From Austropuccinia psidii (taxonomy: Eukaryota > Basidiomycota > Pucciniomycetes > Pucciniales > Sphaerophragmiaceae): 64,000 nt of DNA. The DNA lies in the NCBI GenBank assembly GCA_023105745.1, contig JALGQZ010000009.1:48575967-48639966 (forward strand), written 5' to 3'. Shown here piece by piece: positions 48,542 to 60,469 of the stretch. Below the pieces are notes generated by a model, which saw only the letters and a list, made by a program, of their open reading frames with translations, did no database searches and had not been told where the DNA came from. How positions within the stretch are numbered: the stretch's first letter is position 1; each line of letters begins with the position of its first letter. The translations under genes and the position numbers were made by a program.

Positions 48542-49953
48542 TGTCAGCCTGTGACTCAAAACAAGAGCACAATCATGACAGCCAAAATACCATAAACCAA
48601 TGGTATAGCCAAGATACCACCAAAACATGGAGCTGAGCCAAATCAGCTCAAAAGGTATCAAAAGAAAGAGGAAACTCACCTCTTCCTGAACATATAAGTC
48701 CCATCACCATAGGACTAGAAATACCAAAGTTATTCCTGCTCAAAGTTATTGCTGAGCATAAACCTTAATTTTCACCTCTCATCTAAAATCTAGAAGGAGA
48801 GGCTTAACCCCATCACATGGGTACTCAAAATGAAGCTCTAAGCCAGAGATATCCAATGGTACCAGCCAAACTGAGCTAGCACCAATATTACTGGAGTTAT
48901 GGTCAATTTCAGGCCACATAAGGGTGAACAAAACATTCACCTCTCATCTAACTTCTACAGTTGTAGTGTGGGGTACCTGAAGTGGGGTCTTTTTGGAAAG
49001 AGCACAATCAGGGCTATCTGATGGTGTCATCCACTTCCTCATATCTCAACTACTCAATACAGCTTTTTGCCCAAAACACGCAAATGTACAAAAATCTTGT
49101 ACATGGGATAACTTTGCCATATTTAATGATACCCATATGAAATGAGGTACCATTGTGTAGAGCACATACAGGGCTACACACGGAACCAATTTTGAGGTTG
49201 ATATCTCAAGAATTGACAAAGGTATAGCTGTTTGAAGGTTAAAATCCCACCTGCTGTCATATACAGCCTTACCATGGGATAATATCCCATATTCATGAAT
49301 ATGAGGTGTCAAATAGAGGAAGAAGCATGTTTTTACTTCAATACCTCATATGTCAGTCAATACTGGGGTCCCATACAGTTTCTGTACAGTATTCTACGCG
49401 TCAACACGTCAGAATCAGGCTGTGAGGTCCCCAGATGAAAAATTTCACCGTGTATTGTTGAAAACCGCCCAGATGTCGTTTCAAAACCACATCTGAGCCC
49501 AATACAGGCTATACAGGCTGTTTTCAAACCACAAGCCAGTACTAGAAAGTGAAAAAATCTTCACTTCCTCTACGTGGAAAGGTCTAGCACCCTTTCCACC
49601 CCATTTCAGGATAAAAAGGAGGCTTTTCACAGCCAGAATTGTCTCCTCATCCTGCTCTTGAATTCCTACGTAGTACAAATGTCAAACACAGTTATACTCT
49701 TGGAAAATGATCAGGTATACTTTAAATGTAAGTATTGTAGCTTTTATTATTGTAACCCTACAGGTAAAGGTTGCACCCAGGGCTTTCAACAGTGCTCACC
49801 ACCACTATTTCTCTATAGTAAAGCCCTTAATATCTTGATTTAAATCATTTATTATCAACTTTATCATCCTTTAAAAATATTTTTACCGTGTCACAGTCAT
49901 AGTTAAAGCTTGCAAATACTTATATACACCTTTATCATAGACTCATCCTGACA
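48542..49953 (+). repeat. B 3' LTR
   Basis: 1412 bp, TGTCAGCCTGTGACTC ... CATAGACTCATCCTGACA, followed by the target-site duplication GAGTC and the resumed A2 integrase. Confidence 0.93.
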
Positions 49954-49958
49954 GAGTC

Positions 49959-51302
49959 TTGCAATATTTGTCTACAATGACTAAACAAGCATTATAACGT
50001 TTGTCACTACTTGGAGGAAGTGCTGTGACCCAATCCATGTGAACAACTTCCGAAGGGGATTTTGGTTCTTGAATATGGATCATAATTCCAAATTTCTTGC
50101 TGTACTCCTGTTTTTGTTTTGACATCTGTCACAGGTATGGCAATATTCAATGATCTCTTTTCTCCAACATGGCCACCATGCACAGTTTTTCACTCTTTCA
50201 GGTGTCCAGAGTAGATGCTGTCATGGCATTCATGGAGAATGGTATTCATAAGCAATCTGCTGCGTAATGTCATTAAACAAGAGTTTTTGGTTCTGTGGTA
50301 AATAATCCCATCAAACAAGTGAAATCTTTCTTCAGAATAAGAATTTTTCCAAACTTCAGCCAGTGCATGGACTAAAGATGTATCTTTGCAGTCTTTATCT
50401 ACTAAAGAAGTCAAGATATGGCAATTCTTGTCTTGCTTATAAGATTCCCTGACCCCTTCAAAGACCTCAGTCCCAATATCAGTTATGTTAATCCCTTCAA
50501 TTGGAATCTGTGGTTGATCTTCCAAAGGTAAATGAGGTGGGTTATCAGGAGTATTGGCTAATGCCCACCTTCTAAGTCCATCAGCATTCTTGTGAATGCT
50601 TCCTGGTTTGTGAAGTATAGTCATGTTTCCTCTATATTCTTGAATGGCTATTTGCCATCTCAAGATGTGTCTGTTGGGAGTTTTCATGTTAAGAAGTGAT
50701 TTCATGGAATTACAGTCAGTTATTACTTCAAAAACACTGCCATAAAGATAATAGTGCAATTTCTCAAGTGCCCATACTAAACATAAGCACTCCATTTGGC
50801 TTGAACCATATCTGGCCTCTGTTGGTTTGATTTGTCTTGAGATATAACAAAGCTGTCCTTCTGTAGGTTTGTCATCAATGATTTGGGCTTGATGTAGGGC
50901 TTCCCCTAATCCATCTCCACATGCATCAATGTGAAATTTAAAAGGAATATTCAAGTCACGCATGAGGAGTAAAGGTGCTTCTGTAAGAGCGTTCCTTATA
51001 TTCTCATAAGCTTTAATTCTTTCCTGTGTCATCCCAAATACAGTCTGTTGATCACAGATTCTATATAGGGACTTTCCTAGAATTTCAAAGTCTTTCAAGT
51101 GTTTCCTATACTAACTGGCAAATGCAAGAAAATACATCATTTCTTTTTTATTCTGGGGTATTGGCTTAAGTAACACTGCTGCTACTTTGTTTTTTTCAAT
51201 ACCCAAGCTTAACCTAGAAACAAAATTTCCTAATGCTTTAAGTTCTTCAAAACCAAAATTGAATTTCTTGAGTGAAATTTTTATATTCACTTCTGAAAGC
51301 TT
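49959..51302 (-). pseudogene. A2 integrase N-terminus, RNase H and partial RT
   Basis: Minus-strand reading resumes after B. 50125-49959 has FGIMIHIQEPKSPSEVVHMD with the first integrase Asp in WVTALPP. 51098-50190 has RNase H ([64 protein letters not shown]) and the linker. 51302-51111 has the RT thumb ([40 protein letters not shown]) with one stop (SS/TAG/YRKHL). RT upstream of VNIKISL is missing because of the junction at 51302. Confidence 0.82.
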
Positions 51303-52909
51303 TGTGAAAATTTTTGTTTTTCTTAATTTCACGCCAAAATAATGGGAATGTGAGGAATTCCATGTTACATATACACTAATAATTGTGTTATGCATGTTTT
51401 GGGCACTTAATATCATGGTATGCTTACATGGACCTTTGGTATACCCATAGTGGATATCTCACTTTAAGCTTAAATTACTATTTTGACATTAAAAATAGGC
51501 AAGGGGGACAAAAGACATCAAAGAGAGCCAGTGTACCCAACTTCTGAGGCCTCAGAGGCGTGGACAGCTCTAAAGCTTGCATTCATGGCCTATCTTGGCC
51601 CCATTGGTAAACAAAAACCTTTTGGAAACTTGGTTACCATGTTACAACTACAGTAAGACTTACGAAAATAGCAAATAATCTGCTATTTGACGTGCCAAGG
51701 AGGTAAAGAGCTACTTAGACTCCTGTGACCATGTCAATTCTTAATGACTTTCCATGGATAAACCCCAAAAGAGTAATTAAAACCATTTTTGGACTTGTAT
51801 CCATTGATTTACCTCATAGCAACCAGTAAAACACTGATATTTGCAATTCTACGTAAAAATGAGGTAAAACTTTCAAACATTCATTAAAGCTACAATTCTT
51901 AATGAATCTTTCTGAAACTTTCAGGACTAATGGCGAACTGTATTATCTATGGTACAGAAAAAATAATTACAGTTTTACTAGTAAAATTAAAAGTTTTACT
52001 TACAGTCCATTTTTGACTATTCTAGGTGAAACACTTAATCTTCAAAAATTCACAGTAATTACATCCTGTGATGAAATTGGCAATAACATTGATAACTTTG
52101 AGAAATCAATAATTGTTTTGGAGTAAAAGAATATTTACATATGTTACTCCTTTTATTCTTAATCATATTGGGGTTGGTAGTCACGTAAAAGCATCAATTA
52201 TGTAATTATGATAATCTTACGTGACAACAGATGATGCAATAAATAATCCAAAAAGGTTTATTATTTTCTCACTCACTGGTTTTTCAGTTTGCGCCATGGC
52301 ATGCCTCTGTGAGCTGTTGATGACTTAAAAGAGGCCTCCTCTTGCCGTTTTTTCCATATCATCATCTTATTATCATTTAAACCATTATTACCAACAAGTA
52401 AGTATTAGTTACAGCTATTCTCAAGTGTTTCAAATCTTTCAGAATGAACCAGAAAGACATAAAATCATAGAATCCAACTATATATTGTTGTAATACTGTT
52501 ATAAATCCATTTTTGATCCTCAAATCCACAATTCTACGTCAAATCTCTCTACTTTATCTTTCAATAAGTTCTTTGGAATATTAGTGAGTGATTTATCTTT
52601 AATTCTTAAAGTTTTTCTCTAAAATTAGTTTTCTTCAAGAATTACCATTATAATTATTCTTGCAAAAGATAATTATATATTAAAATAATTTTATCATTTT
52701 AATAAAAGAAGTTTTATTATTAAAATCTTCTTGTAATTGATTCTTGTAGACAGTTACTTGCTCACTGTTAAAATCACTAGTATTGTTTAACATGTGAAAG
52801 AAATAATTTGTAATTATTTAATTGTGGTTATAATAATGTTTCATAATCACAGACATAGTACTGTTGATCAATAGTAATATTATCATCAGTTTCATAGTCA
52901 CATCTTACA
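51303..52909 (+). repeat. A3 5' LTR (5'-truncated)
   Basis: 1607 bp starting at LTR position ~295 (TGTGAAAATTTTTG) and ending CACATCTTACA, followed by TTTGGGGGCCTGGCCGTG (primer-binding site, 52910-52927). Confidence 0.88.
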
Positions 52910-53315
52910 TTTGGGGGCCTGGCCGTGTTTTTTGAACCTTATACCCTTAATCAATATATTTTTAAGCTCTAAAATATATTAATTTAATAATTTTTTCTTT
53001 CATTTTAAATTTAAAATGACTCTTATTTTTGAAATTGTTTTGGGAATCTTTTTCATTGAGGAATTGGGTTTAATTTGATACTGTTTTTACATGTGGCTTT
53101 TTCACATCCAAAAACTTATAAGATTATTCTTTGAGTTACTCTGAATTAATTTTCATTCAAAATCTTAAATTTTAATTTTTTTTCAAAAGGAATAATTTTT
53201 TTAATATTAAAAAATACAAAACTTATAAAAAATCTTTAAAAATATTTTAAAAAGTCTAAAAAATAATTTTTTCTCTTTTGTAATTTTTTAGTGTCTTTAA
53301 TCAAATACTGTGCAG

Positions 53316-54007
53316 CTGGCAACAGACTCAGTAAAAGATATATCACTAGTCCAGAATCTTCAGAAGCAGAATCTGAAGACAGTATTGAGGTGCAAATTGC
53401 TAAAAGAGGCACCTTATTTAACTCAGAAAAGGCTAAATTACCACCAAAAGGTGTGTAATTTATCTTATATTTTCACCGTTTTTCCCTAAAAACGATGTGA
53501 AAATGGTGCATACCAGGAATGGAAGCAGCTATTCAGTCCAACCAGATGGATGTGGACAAGGAGGAGGCAAGACCAAATTCAAAAGTGCCAAGTCTTCCAC
53601 AAGAAAGACACATTTGGAGGATGCCAGAGTTGCCCCCCATTCCCTTTCTTGCAAAGACAAGGTCAAAAAGCTAAAGAATTGGTTGAAGAACCAAATTCTT
53701 TTATCCATAGACCAGAAGAAGGATCTGGAAATGACTCCAGCTTTGGAGACAGAGGCCCCAGTGGCATCTACCAGCTCCAAACCAGCTCCAGAAGTGTCCA
53801 AAGACAAGCCCAAAGGACCTCAGGAGAAGCAGAGAGGTCCCAAGAGCCATCAAGGAAAGGGCAAAGGCAAAGCCAATTGGCACAGACCTTACCCTGAAGG
53901 GTACAGGATCCTTCAGCAGTGGAAAGTGTATTCAATATGGCCAGAACTCTCATGGAATTCACAGCCAAGGAGCAGGAAAGGATGAACAGGACCTTTCCAC
54001 GCAAATA
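53316..54007 (+). pseudogene. A3 ORF-A (deleted copy)
   Basis: Exon 1 (53316-53450) follows an acceptor CTGTGCAG and encodes NRLSKRYITSPESSEAESED...LPPKG. The intron 53451-53516 (GTGTGT...TACCAG) joins in phase to GMEAAIQSNQMDVDKEEARP. About 245 bp present in A1 (between two CCCATT repeats) are deleted here, which shifts the frame. The tail then reads KKLKNWLKNQILLSIDQKKD and the basic KDKPKGPQEKQRGPKSHQGK tract. Conservation of exon sequence and intron borders between A1 and A3 supports the splice model. Confidence 0.6.
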
Positions 54008-55182
54008 AATAATGTACAAAGTAGTATTAATGAAGAAATTGGTAAACTTGATTCAAAGTTAACTAAAATAAGATCAGATATTAATGAATTGAAAAAACAT
54101 GACAAGAAATATACTGAATGGTATGAATTAAAGAATTCCAGATTTGATTAAATTACCAATGGTTGTAGCAGAATTGAGAGTATATGTCAGATTCAGAATG
54201 ATGAGATGGAAGAACTTTCTATTTTTAAAATGAATGATCAACTTAAGATTCTACAAGAGCATGTCTTGAAGATAGTTGAAAACACTAATCAATTTGCTAC
54301 ACATTTAGCAAAAATTGACAGTGAAAGGCAGAAGTTAAGAAATGAAATCATTGCAAATGTAGAACAAATTCCTAAGAATTATGAACCACATATGCCAAGA
54401 CATTCTACGCCTTTAACTGAGGAAAAACGTTCTGTTAAAGGAAGTTTTACCCCACTTCTAGGAGAAAATGTTGTCTCTGTCAAAGATATTCCCAAGTTAA
54501 AAGAATGGCCAACATTCTCTGGTGAAGGAGAATATAACCAAATTGAGTTCATCAGGACTATTGATATGTTACAAGAAGACTTTAATATACCTGATGAAAT
54601 CATAGTGGGGAAGTTACACTCTCTGTTTACCAGGACTGCAAAGAAATGTTATTACAAGATGAGGATGGATCATGGAAAACATGATTGGTCTTGGTGGAAA
54701 TCTGAAGTGATTACCAAATGGGCCAACAATTCTTGGAGGTTTAAAATGGAAAATGCTTTTGAAAGTGCCATTTTTAGCTCAGAGAATGATAAACCACTTA
54801 CTTGGTTCTTCAAAAAAAAAGAAAGATTATCTGCTTTACACCCAGATATGTCTGACACTATGATTAATATGAAGATATTAAGAAAGTGTGGAGGAGAACT
54901 GGAACATGCTATCAAAAGCAGATGTGTGGAACCCTGTTCAACAGAGGACTACATTAATTCAATGGAAGATATCATTACCAGAGCAAGAATTGGTAAAACT
55001 TGGACTAGAATCCCTATGGAATCCAACATGATCCCAAAGATTCCCAGAGAGGATAAAAGACCAGAAAGACCTGTCTTGAAGTGTCATAAATTTTGAAGTA
55101 CTTCACATTTAGCAAACACTTGCACCAAAAAGACAAAAATCAATGAAGTTCAGGTTATTGAAGAAATTCAGTGTACTGAAGA
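53550..55182 (+). pseudogene. A3 gag (truncated by A4)
   Basis: N-terminal frame 53550-53897 (KELVEEPNSFIHRPEEG..., overlapping ORF-A), stop, then 54206-55096 with a coiled-coil-like start (KILQEHVLKIVENTNQFATH), capsid (EWPTFSGEGEYNQIEFIRT, WSWWKSEVITKWANNSW, KPLTWFFKKKERLSALHP) and the first half of the zinc knuckle (KCHKF-stop, so one Cys is lost). It is cut after IQCTED at 55182 by A4. Homologous to 62919-63881. Confidence 0.82.
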
Positions 55183-57109
55183 TGTAAGATGTGACTATTA
55201 AACTGATGATAATATTACTATTGATCAACAGTACTATGTCTGTTCTTATGAAATATAATGATAAAAAAATTATAATAACCACAATTAAGTAATTATAGAA
55301 TTATTTCTTTCACGTGTTATACACTACTAGTGATTATAACAGTGAGCAGTAATTGTCTACAAGAATCAATTACAAGAAGAATTTAATAATAAAGACTTCT
55401 TTTATTAAAATGATAAAATTATTTTAATATATATAATTATCTTTTACAAGAATAATTATAAAGATAATTCTTGAAGAAAACTATTACTAGAGAAAAACTT
55501 TAAGAATTAAAGATAAATGACTCACTAATACTCCAAAGAACTTATTGATAGATAAAAGTAGAGAAATTTGACGTGGAATTGTGGATTTAAGAGATCAAAA
55601 GGATTTATAACAGTATTATAGCAATATATAGTTGGATTCTATGATTTCACGTCTTTCTGGTTGATTCTGAAAGATTTAAAACACTTAAGAATAGCTTGTA
55701 ACTAATACTTACTTGTTGGTAATAATGATTTAATAAATTGATAAGATGATGATATGGAAAAAACAGCAAGAAGAGGCTTCTTTTAAGTCAACAACAGCTC
55801 ACAGAGGCGTGCCATGGAGCAAACTGAAAAACCAGTGAGTGAGAAAACAATGAACCTTTTTGGATTAATGATTGCATCATCTGTTGTCATGTAAGATTAT
55901 CATAATTACTTAATTGATGCTTTTACATGACTACCAACCCCAATATGGTTAAGAATAAAAGTAGTAACATCTGTAAATCTTCTTTTATTCCAAAATAATC
56001 ATTGATTTCTCAAAGTTATCAATGTTATTGCCAATTTCATCACAAGTTTTAATTACTGTGAATTTTTGAAGATTCAGTGTTTCACGTAGAATGGTCAAAA
56101 ATGGACTGTAAGTAAAGCTTTTACTTTTACCAGCAAAACTGTAATTTTTCTTTGTTGTATCATAGATAATACAGTTCTTCATTGGTCCTGAATGTTTCAG
56201 AAAGATTCATTAAGAATTGTATTTTTAATGAATTTTTGAAGTTTTGACCTCATTTCTACGTAGAATTGCAAATATCAGTGTTTCACTGGTTGCTATGAGG
56301 TAAATCAATGGATACAAGTCCAAAAATGGTTTTAATTACTCTTTTGGGGTTTATCCATGGAAAGTCATTAAGAATTGACGTGGTTACAGGAGTTTAAGTA
56401 GCTCTTTACCTCCTTGGCACATCAAAATAGCAGGTTATTTGCTATTTTCTTAAGATTTACAGTAGTTGTGACATGGTAACCAAGTTCCCAAAGAGGTTTA
56501 GTTTGCCATTTGGGTCAGGTTCAGCCATGGAACCAAGCTTTGGAGCTATCCACGCCTCTGAGTCCTCAGAAGTTGGGTACCCTGGCTCTCTTTGATGTCT
56601 TTTGTCCCCCTTACATATTTTTTACGTCAAAATAGTAATTTAAGCTTAAAGTGAGATATCCACTATGGGTGTACCAAAGGTCCATGTAAGAATACCATGA
56701 TATTAAGTGCTCAAAACATGCATAACACCATTCTTAGTGTATATGTAACATGGGACTGCTTACTTTCCCATCATTTTAGCGTGAAATTAAGAAAAACAAA
56801 AGTTTTCACGGATCTTTTATGTGGTATTGATGATGTGGTATTGAAGTATTTTCCATTTTACCACCTCAAATACTTAAATTGAGCTTATTCACTCTATGGG
56901 GCTACCCTGGGTGAATTTTTGTGTAGAATCCAAATCTGGTCTTAAATCCATGGATTTACTTACTCAATAAAAAGTTATTCATTTTTTCTGAAATTGAAAA
57001 TGATGAATTTTGGATATATGCATGACTTATGAGTTATGCATAATTCAAAATTTCTTTTTAAGATAATTGTGGCCTATTTGGGTATGTAAAATATACCTCA
57101 AGGCTCACA
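55183..57109 (-). repeat. A4 3' LTR (full length)
   Basis: 1927 bp, TGTAAGATGTGACTATT ... CTCAAGGCTCACA, then TTTCCTCCCACCAAAAAA (complement of the polypurine tract). The left flank GAAGA is the predicted target-site duplication. Confidence 0.9.
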
Positions 57110-57237
57110 TTTCCTCCCACCAAAAAATAAAATTGTACTACAATTTTATTAGTGATAAAAGAATAAGGCCCCAAAGGGGGGTAAGGTCCACTGTCCAAAA
57201 TCTTTACATTACTCAGATCAAGTAATTTAAAGCACAT

Positions 57238-58436
57238 TTATAGACATATTGAGGCTTGTGGCCTTCTTTCATGTCTAAATCTTCTCAAGAGTTTATCTGA
57301 GTCAGGTATTTCTGATTCTCCCATCCATTCATCTTCATGTACTGGATTTCTATATCTTACAAGATATTCTCTTTGATTTTTACCCCTAAGTCTCCTTTCT
57401 TTAATGACTTTCTTTATCTTTTTGTCTTCATTCTGTTCCACAGGTGGTACAGTTAAAGGAGTTGGGTTTCTTAAAGGAAACAATTCTTTATCAGCTGGTT
57501 GATAAGGCTTTATCAAGCTGACTGGAAAGGTGGGGTGTTTATTTTCCAATTCACCACTCAATTCCACTTGAACTGCATTGGTTCCATGTAAAGCAACAAT
57601 AACAAAAGGTCCTACATAAGAATCTTTAAGTTTCTTTGGGCCTTTGATATTATTAAAATTCAAGGTTGAGACTAAAACCAAGTCCCCTACTTTGAAGTCT
57701 GGTACTTTATGACTCTTGTCCCACTTCTGTTTTTTATAATCAAAAGCATCATCCATACTTTGTTTTGCGTGGTGTTTTACTTTATCAAGCATTATCTTGA
57801 AGCTGGAAGCTGTAGGATGAATGTCAATGAAGTCTTTCCTCAGTGTGTCTGCTGGGAGTCTTGGATTCCATCCTTTCTCTAACATAGCAGGAGTTTGTCC
57901 TGTGGAAGAATGGACTGATGTGTTGTATTCCAATTCTAGTGCAGGTATCAGAGTGCACCACTCATGGGTAAAGCCATCTGAGTCTTTGAATTCTAATCCA
58001 TAAGCACAAAACCTCCTGATAATGTCTTCTAAAGTCTGAATCATCCTCTCTGCTAGCCCATCTGTTTGAGGGTGATATGCTGTAGAGAATGATAACTTAG
58101 TCCCGAACAATCTATGAAGATTGGTACAAAGTGTAGATGTGAACTTGAGATCTCTGTCACTTATGATATTATTAAATAATCCTGTATGAGAAATAACTCT
58201 ACTCCATAAAAGAAGAGCTGTATCCATAGCAGTGTCATCTTTATGGCATGTTAAGAATATGGGAGTTTTGCTATATCTGTCTACAATGACTAAACAAGCA
58301 TTATAACTTCTGTCACCACTTGGAAGAAGTGCTGTGACCCAATCCATGTGAACAACTTCCCAAGGGGATTTTGGTTCTTGAATATGGATCGTCAATCCAA
58401 ATTTCTTGCCTGTGCTCCTGTTTGCTTTTTGGCATC
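57238..58436 (-). pseudogene. A4 integrase core and chromodomain (separated from RT by solo LTR)
   Basis: An open frame of about 400 codons. VVHMDWVTALLPSGDRSY (first catalytic Asp), IISDRDLKFTSTLC (second), [17 protein letters not shown] (Glu): the DDE triad is intact. C-terminal FKVGDLVLVSTLNFNNIKGP, NAVQVELSGELENKHPTFP, and a chromodomain (IKKVIKERRLRGKNQREYLV, EDEWMGESEIPDSDKLLRRF), ending ASICL-stop. The frame is the same as RT's once the solo C LTR is taken out. The integrase is split between the zinc-site Cys (CDRC) and QKAN. Confidence 0.9.
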
Positions 58437-60464
58437 TGTAAGGTTTGACTATGAAACAATAAGTAAAAATTACTAATTTTTTACTTATTGTACTCTGAAT
58501 GTCCTTATAATTGAAATAAATAAGATGAAAATAATAATAATAATAATAATAAAATATTATTATTAAGGCGTAAAAATATTATATTATTAAATAAATATAA
58601 TAATATAATTAATATTATATGAAATTATAATATTATAAATAATATATTAATATAAAATAATTAATATATTATAAAGCTCTTTATTATTGTTACCAACAAA
58701 TAATAAAGGCGTAGAAAACTGTTTTTTATATATAAAAAACAATTAATAACAATAATATTACTAATATTAAAGTTATGTATTAATATAAATACTATTTATA
58801 TTAATTAAGAATTATTAAGAGTAATAATAAGAGAGAAATTATTATAATAAGATGAAATAACCTACTTTTAACACCTAAAATAATAATTTTGAGATATTTT
58901 ACGCCAAAAGAATATAATACAACTTTTTCAAATTGTATTTACAATAAAAAATAAAGAAAATTACTAAATTTCTTGTTTTTACATGGAAATGAGTTTATAG
59001 AGAGACTTATGACAAAAACAATTAAAGAATTGATTTAATCACATAAAAATAGTGATTAATATTAAGATGGTCTTTGGTCTTTAATAATATAAGAGTTTTA
59101 TATATAAAGAATAAAGAAATTACCTTTTATTTAATTGATTTAATGTTTTTGATGCGTCTGAGGGGTAAATAGAGTAAAAAGAGCTCTATTTATAGTAAAT
59201 ACCTCGCTCCTAGAGTCCAACAGGCTTCTAGTAGACGTGTACTGATCATATCCACTGGAATTGATCAATATTTTAAGGTTTGAGGGTAATTACATCATGA
59301 TCAAACCATATTACATCATTATTACACCATTATTTAGAGTTATCACTATAACTCTAAGTTTGATGACATCAGAGGCTTGGCAGAACCCCAAATTTCGTGA
59401 ATTTTATTAGTTTTAATCATAAACTAATAGTATTCACCAATTTTATCACTCTTAATACTGTTAAACCTAAATTAAGGTTACAGTATGTGATCATAACAGC
59501 TCAAATTAAGCTCAAACGTTGATCCTTAATAACTTTTAAGATTTACACGCTACAGCAATTCAGAGAGTGAATTCTGATAGCCTGGCATAACCTTGTTATG
59601 CTGCCAAGAGCTTTTCATTACATCATCAAAACCCTAATTTTGATGATTTTTCTTGTAACTCATCTTTTCTGTCAAAATTCAATATTTTAAACTTCAAACC
59701 TTGATTTCAGGGGGTTATACCCTGAATTTAATAATGAAAATTACATCATTCTTCACGAATGAACTAGGAGGATCCAACTGTGTACTTTTTTTTAAGTTTG
59801 GAACACTTTCACAACAAAGTGGTCAACAGCTCTGTTGATTTTTATCAATAATTCATCATAGGTTTTAACCTTGTTTATAGTTTTTAAAATAAAGTTCATA
59901 TCTGTGTTCTTACAGTAATTACGTGGTAACTTTATTTTTGGTTCATCATTCTATCATGTATAGTTTAGAAGATATTAGCTATGATCCTTGAATATATGCG
60001 TTGACCAAAAAAGTGCATATATTCAGGATAATTCCTTAAGTATTAACATTGAAAATTAGCTTATTAATTGTTTTATGTGTGGAATTTCATGGGGAATCCA
60101 CTGATACAATTTATTTCACATGTTGTTTCATTAGTTTTTGAGATAAATAAGGTTTTATGGTTTTTATAAGGTATTATACCTTATAATTCCTTAAATATTG
60201 ACTTTACAGATATGCCATAAAAATGGTATATGTGTATTTTTCCATGGGGAATCCAATGGTATAATTTATTTTACATGTTGATTCATTGGTTCTTAGGTTA
60301 AACCAATTTTTGTACCAATTTATGGTATTTTTTGTATATTTAAGTAATTATTCTTAATGTATAATTATTCTAAGTAATTTTAATATAATTATATTAAAGG
60401 TATAATTATTCTGAGTCTTTTTTGTGACCTTATTGGGTATGTGGTCATATCTCAAAGGCTCACA
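58437..60464 (-). mobile_element. Solo LTR, family C, in A4 integrase
   Basis: 2028 bp, TGTAAGGTTTGACTATG ... TCAAAGGCTCACA, with a perfect 5-bp duplication GCATC (58432-58436, 60465-60469). Similar along its length to 957-2900. It contains an (AAT)n run at 58530-58552. The termini resemble family A LTR termini (CTCAAGGCTCACA, TGTAAGATGTGACTAT). Confidence 0.92.
58530..58552. repeat. (AAT)n microsatellite in solo C LTR
   Basis: About seven ATA/AAT units. The matching position of the other C copy (~1050-1080) has a shorter, interrupted tract. Confidence 0.7.
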
Positions 60465-60469
60465 GCATC

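Larger units (their letters stand above)
40351..49953 (+). mobile_element. B: full-length family B Ty3/Gypsy chromodomain element, nested in A2
   Basis: 9603 bp with both LTRs, primer-binding site, ORF-A, gag, protease, RT, RNase H, integrase, chromodomain and polypurine tract, bounded by a perfect 5-bp duplication GAGTC (40346-40350, 49954-49958). Excision restores the A2 integrase, as seen against A4 near 58260. The LTRs differ at roughly 4% of positions in the first ~235 bp compared by eye, so the insertion is not recent. Pol is disabled by stops, three frameshifts and a deletion in the RT core. Confidence 0.95.
37272..51302 (-). mobile_element. A2: family A element (-), split by B, 5' end deleted
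   Basis: Minus-strand element with complete 3' LTR, integrase with chromodomain, a full-length B element inserted in the integrase, then RNase H and RT up to about 51302, where it joins the middle of A3's LTR. Its left terminus is exact and lies inside A1's 3' LTR. Its protease, gag and 5' LTR are missing. Confidence 0.85.
51303..55182 (+). mobile_element. A3: family A element, 5'-truncated LTR to gag, cut by A4
   Basis: Plus-strand LTR lacking its first ~295 bp, primer-binding site, ORF-A and gag. The left edge is not an LTR terminus but a microhomology junction with A2 pol. The right edge, in the gag C-terminus after GAAGA (55178-55182), is the exact terminus of A4's LTR. Confidence 0.85.

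Noticed and set aside
51303..52909. The A3 LTR as the missing remainder of A1's 3' LTR.
   Set aside because: It overlaps the A1 3' LTR in LTR coordinates (starts at ~295, whereas A1's piece runs to ~739) and is followed by a primer-binding site and gag, so it is a 5' LTR of another element.
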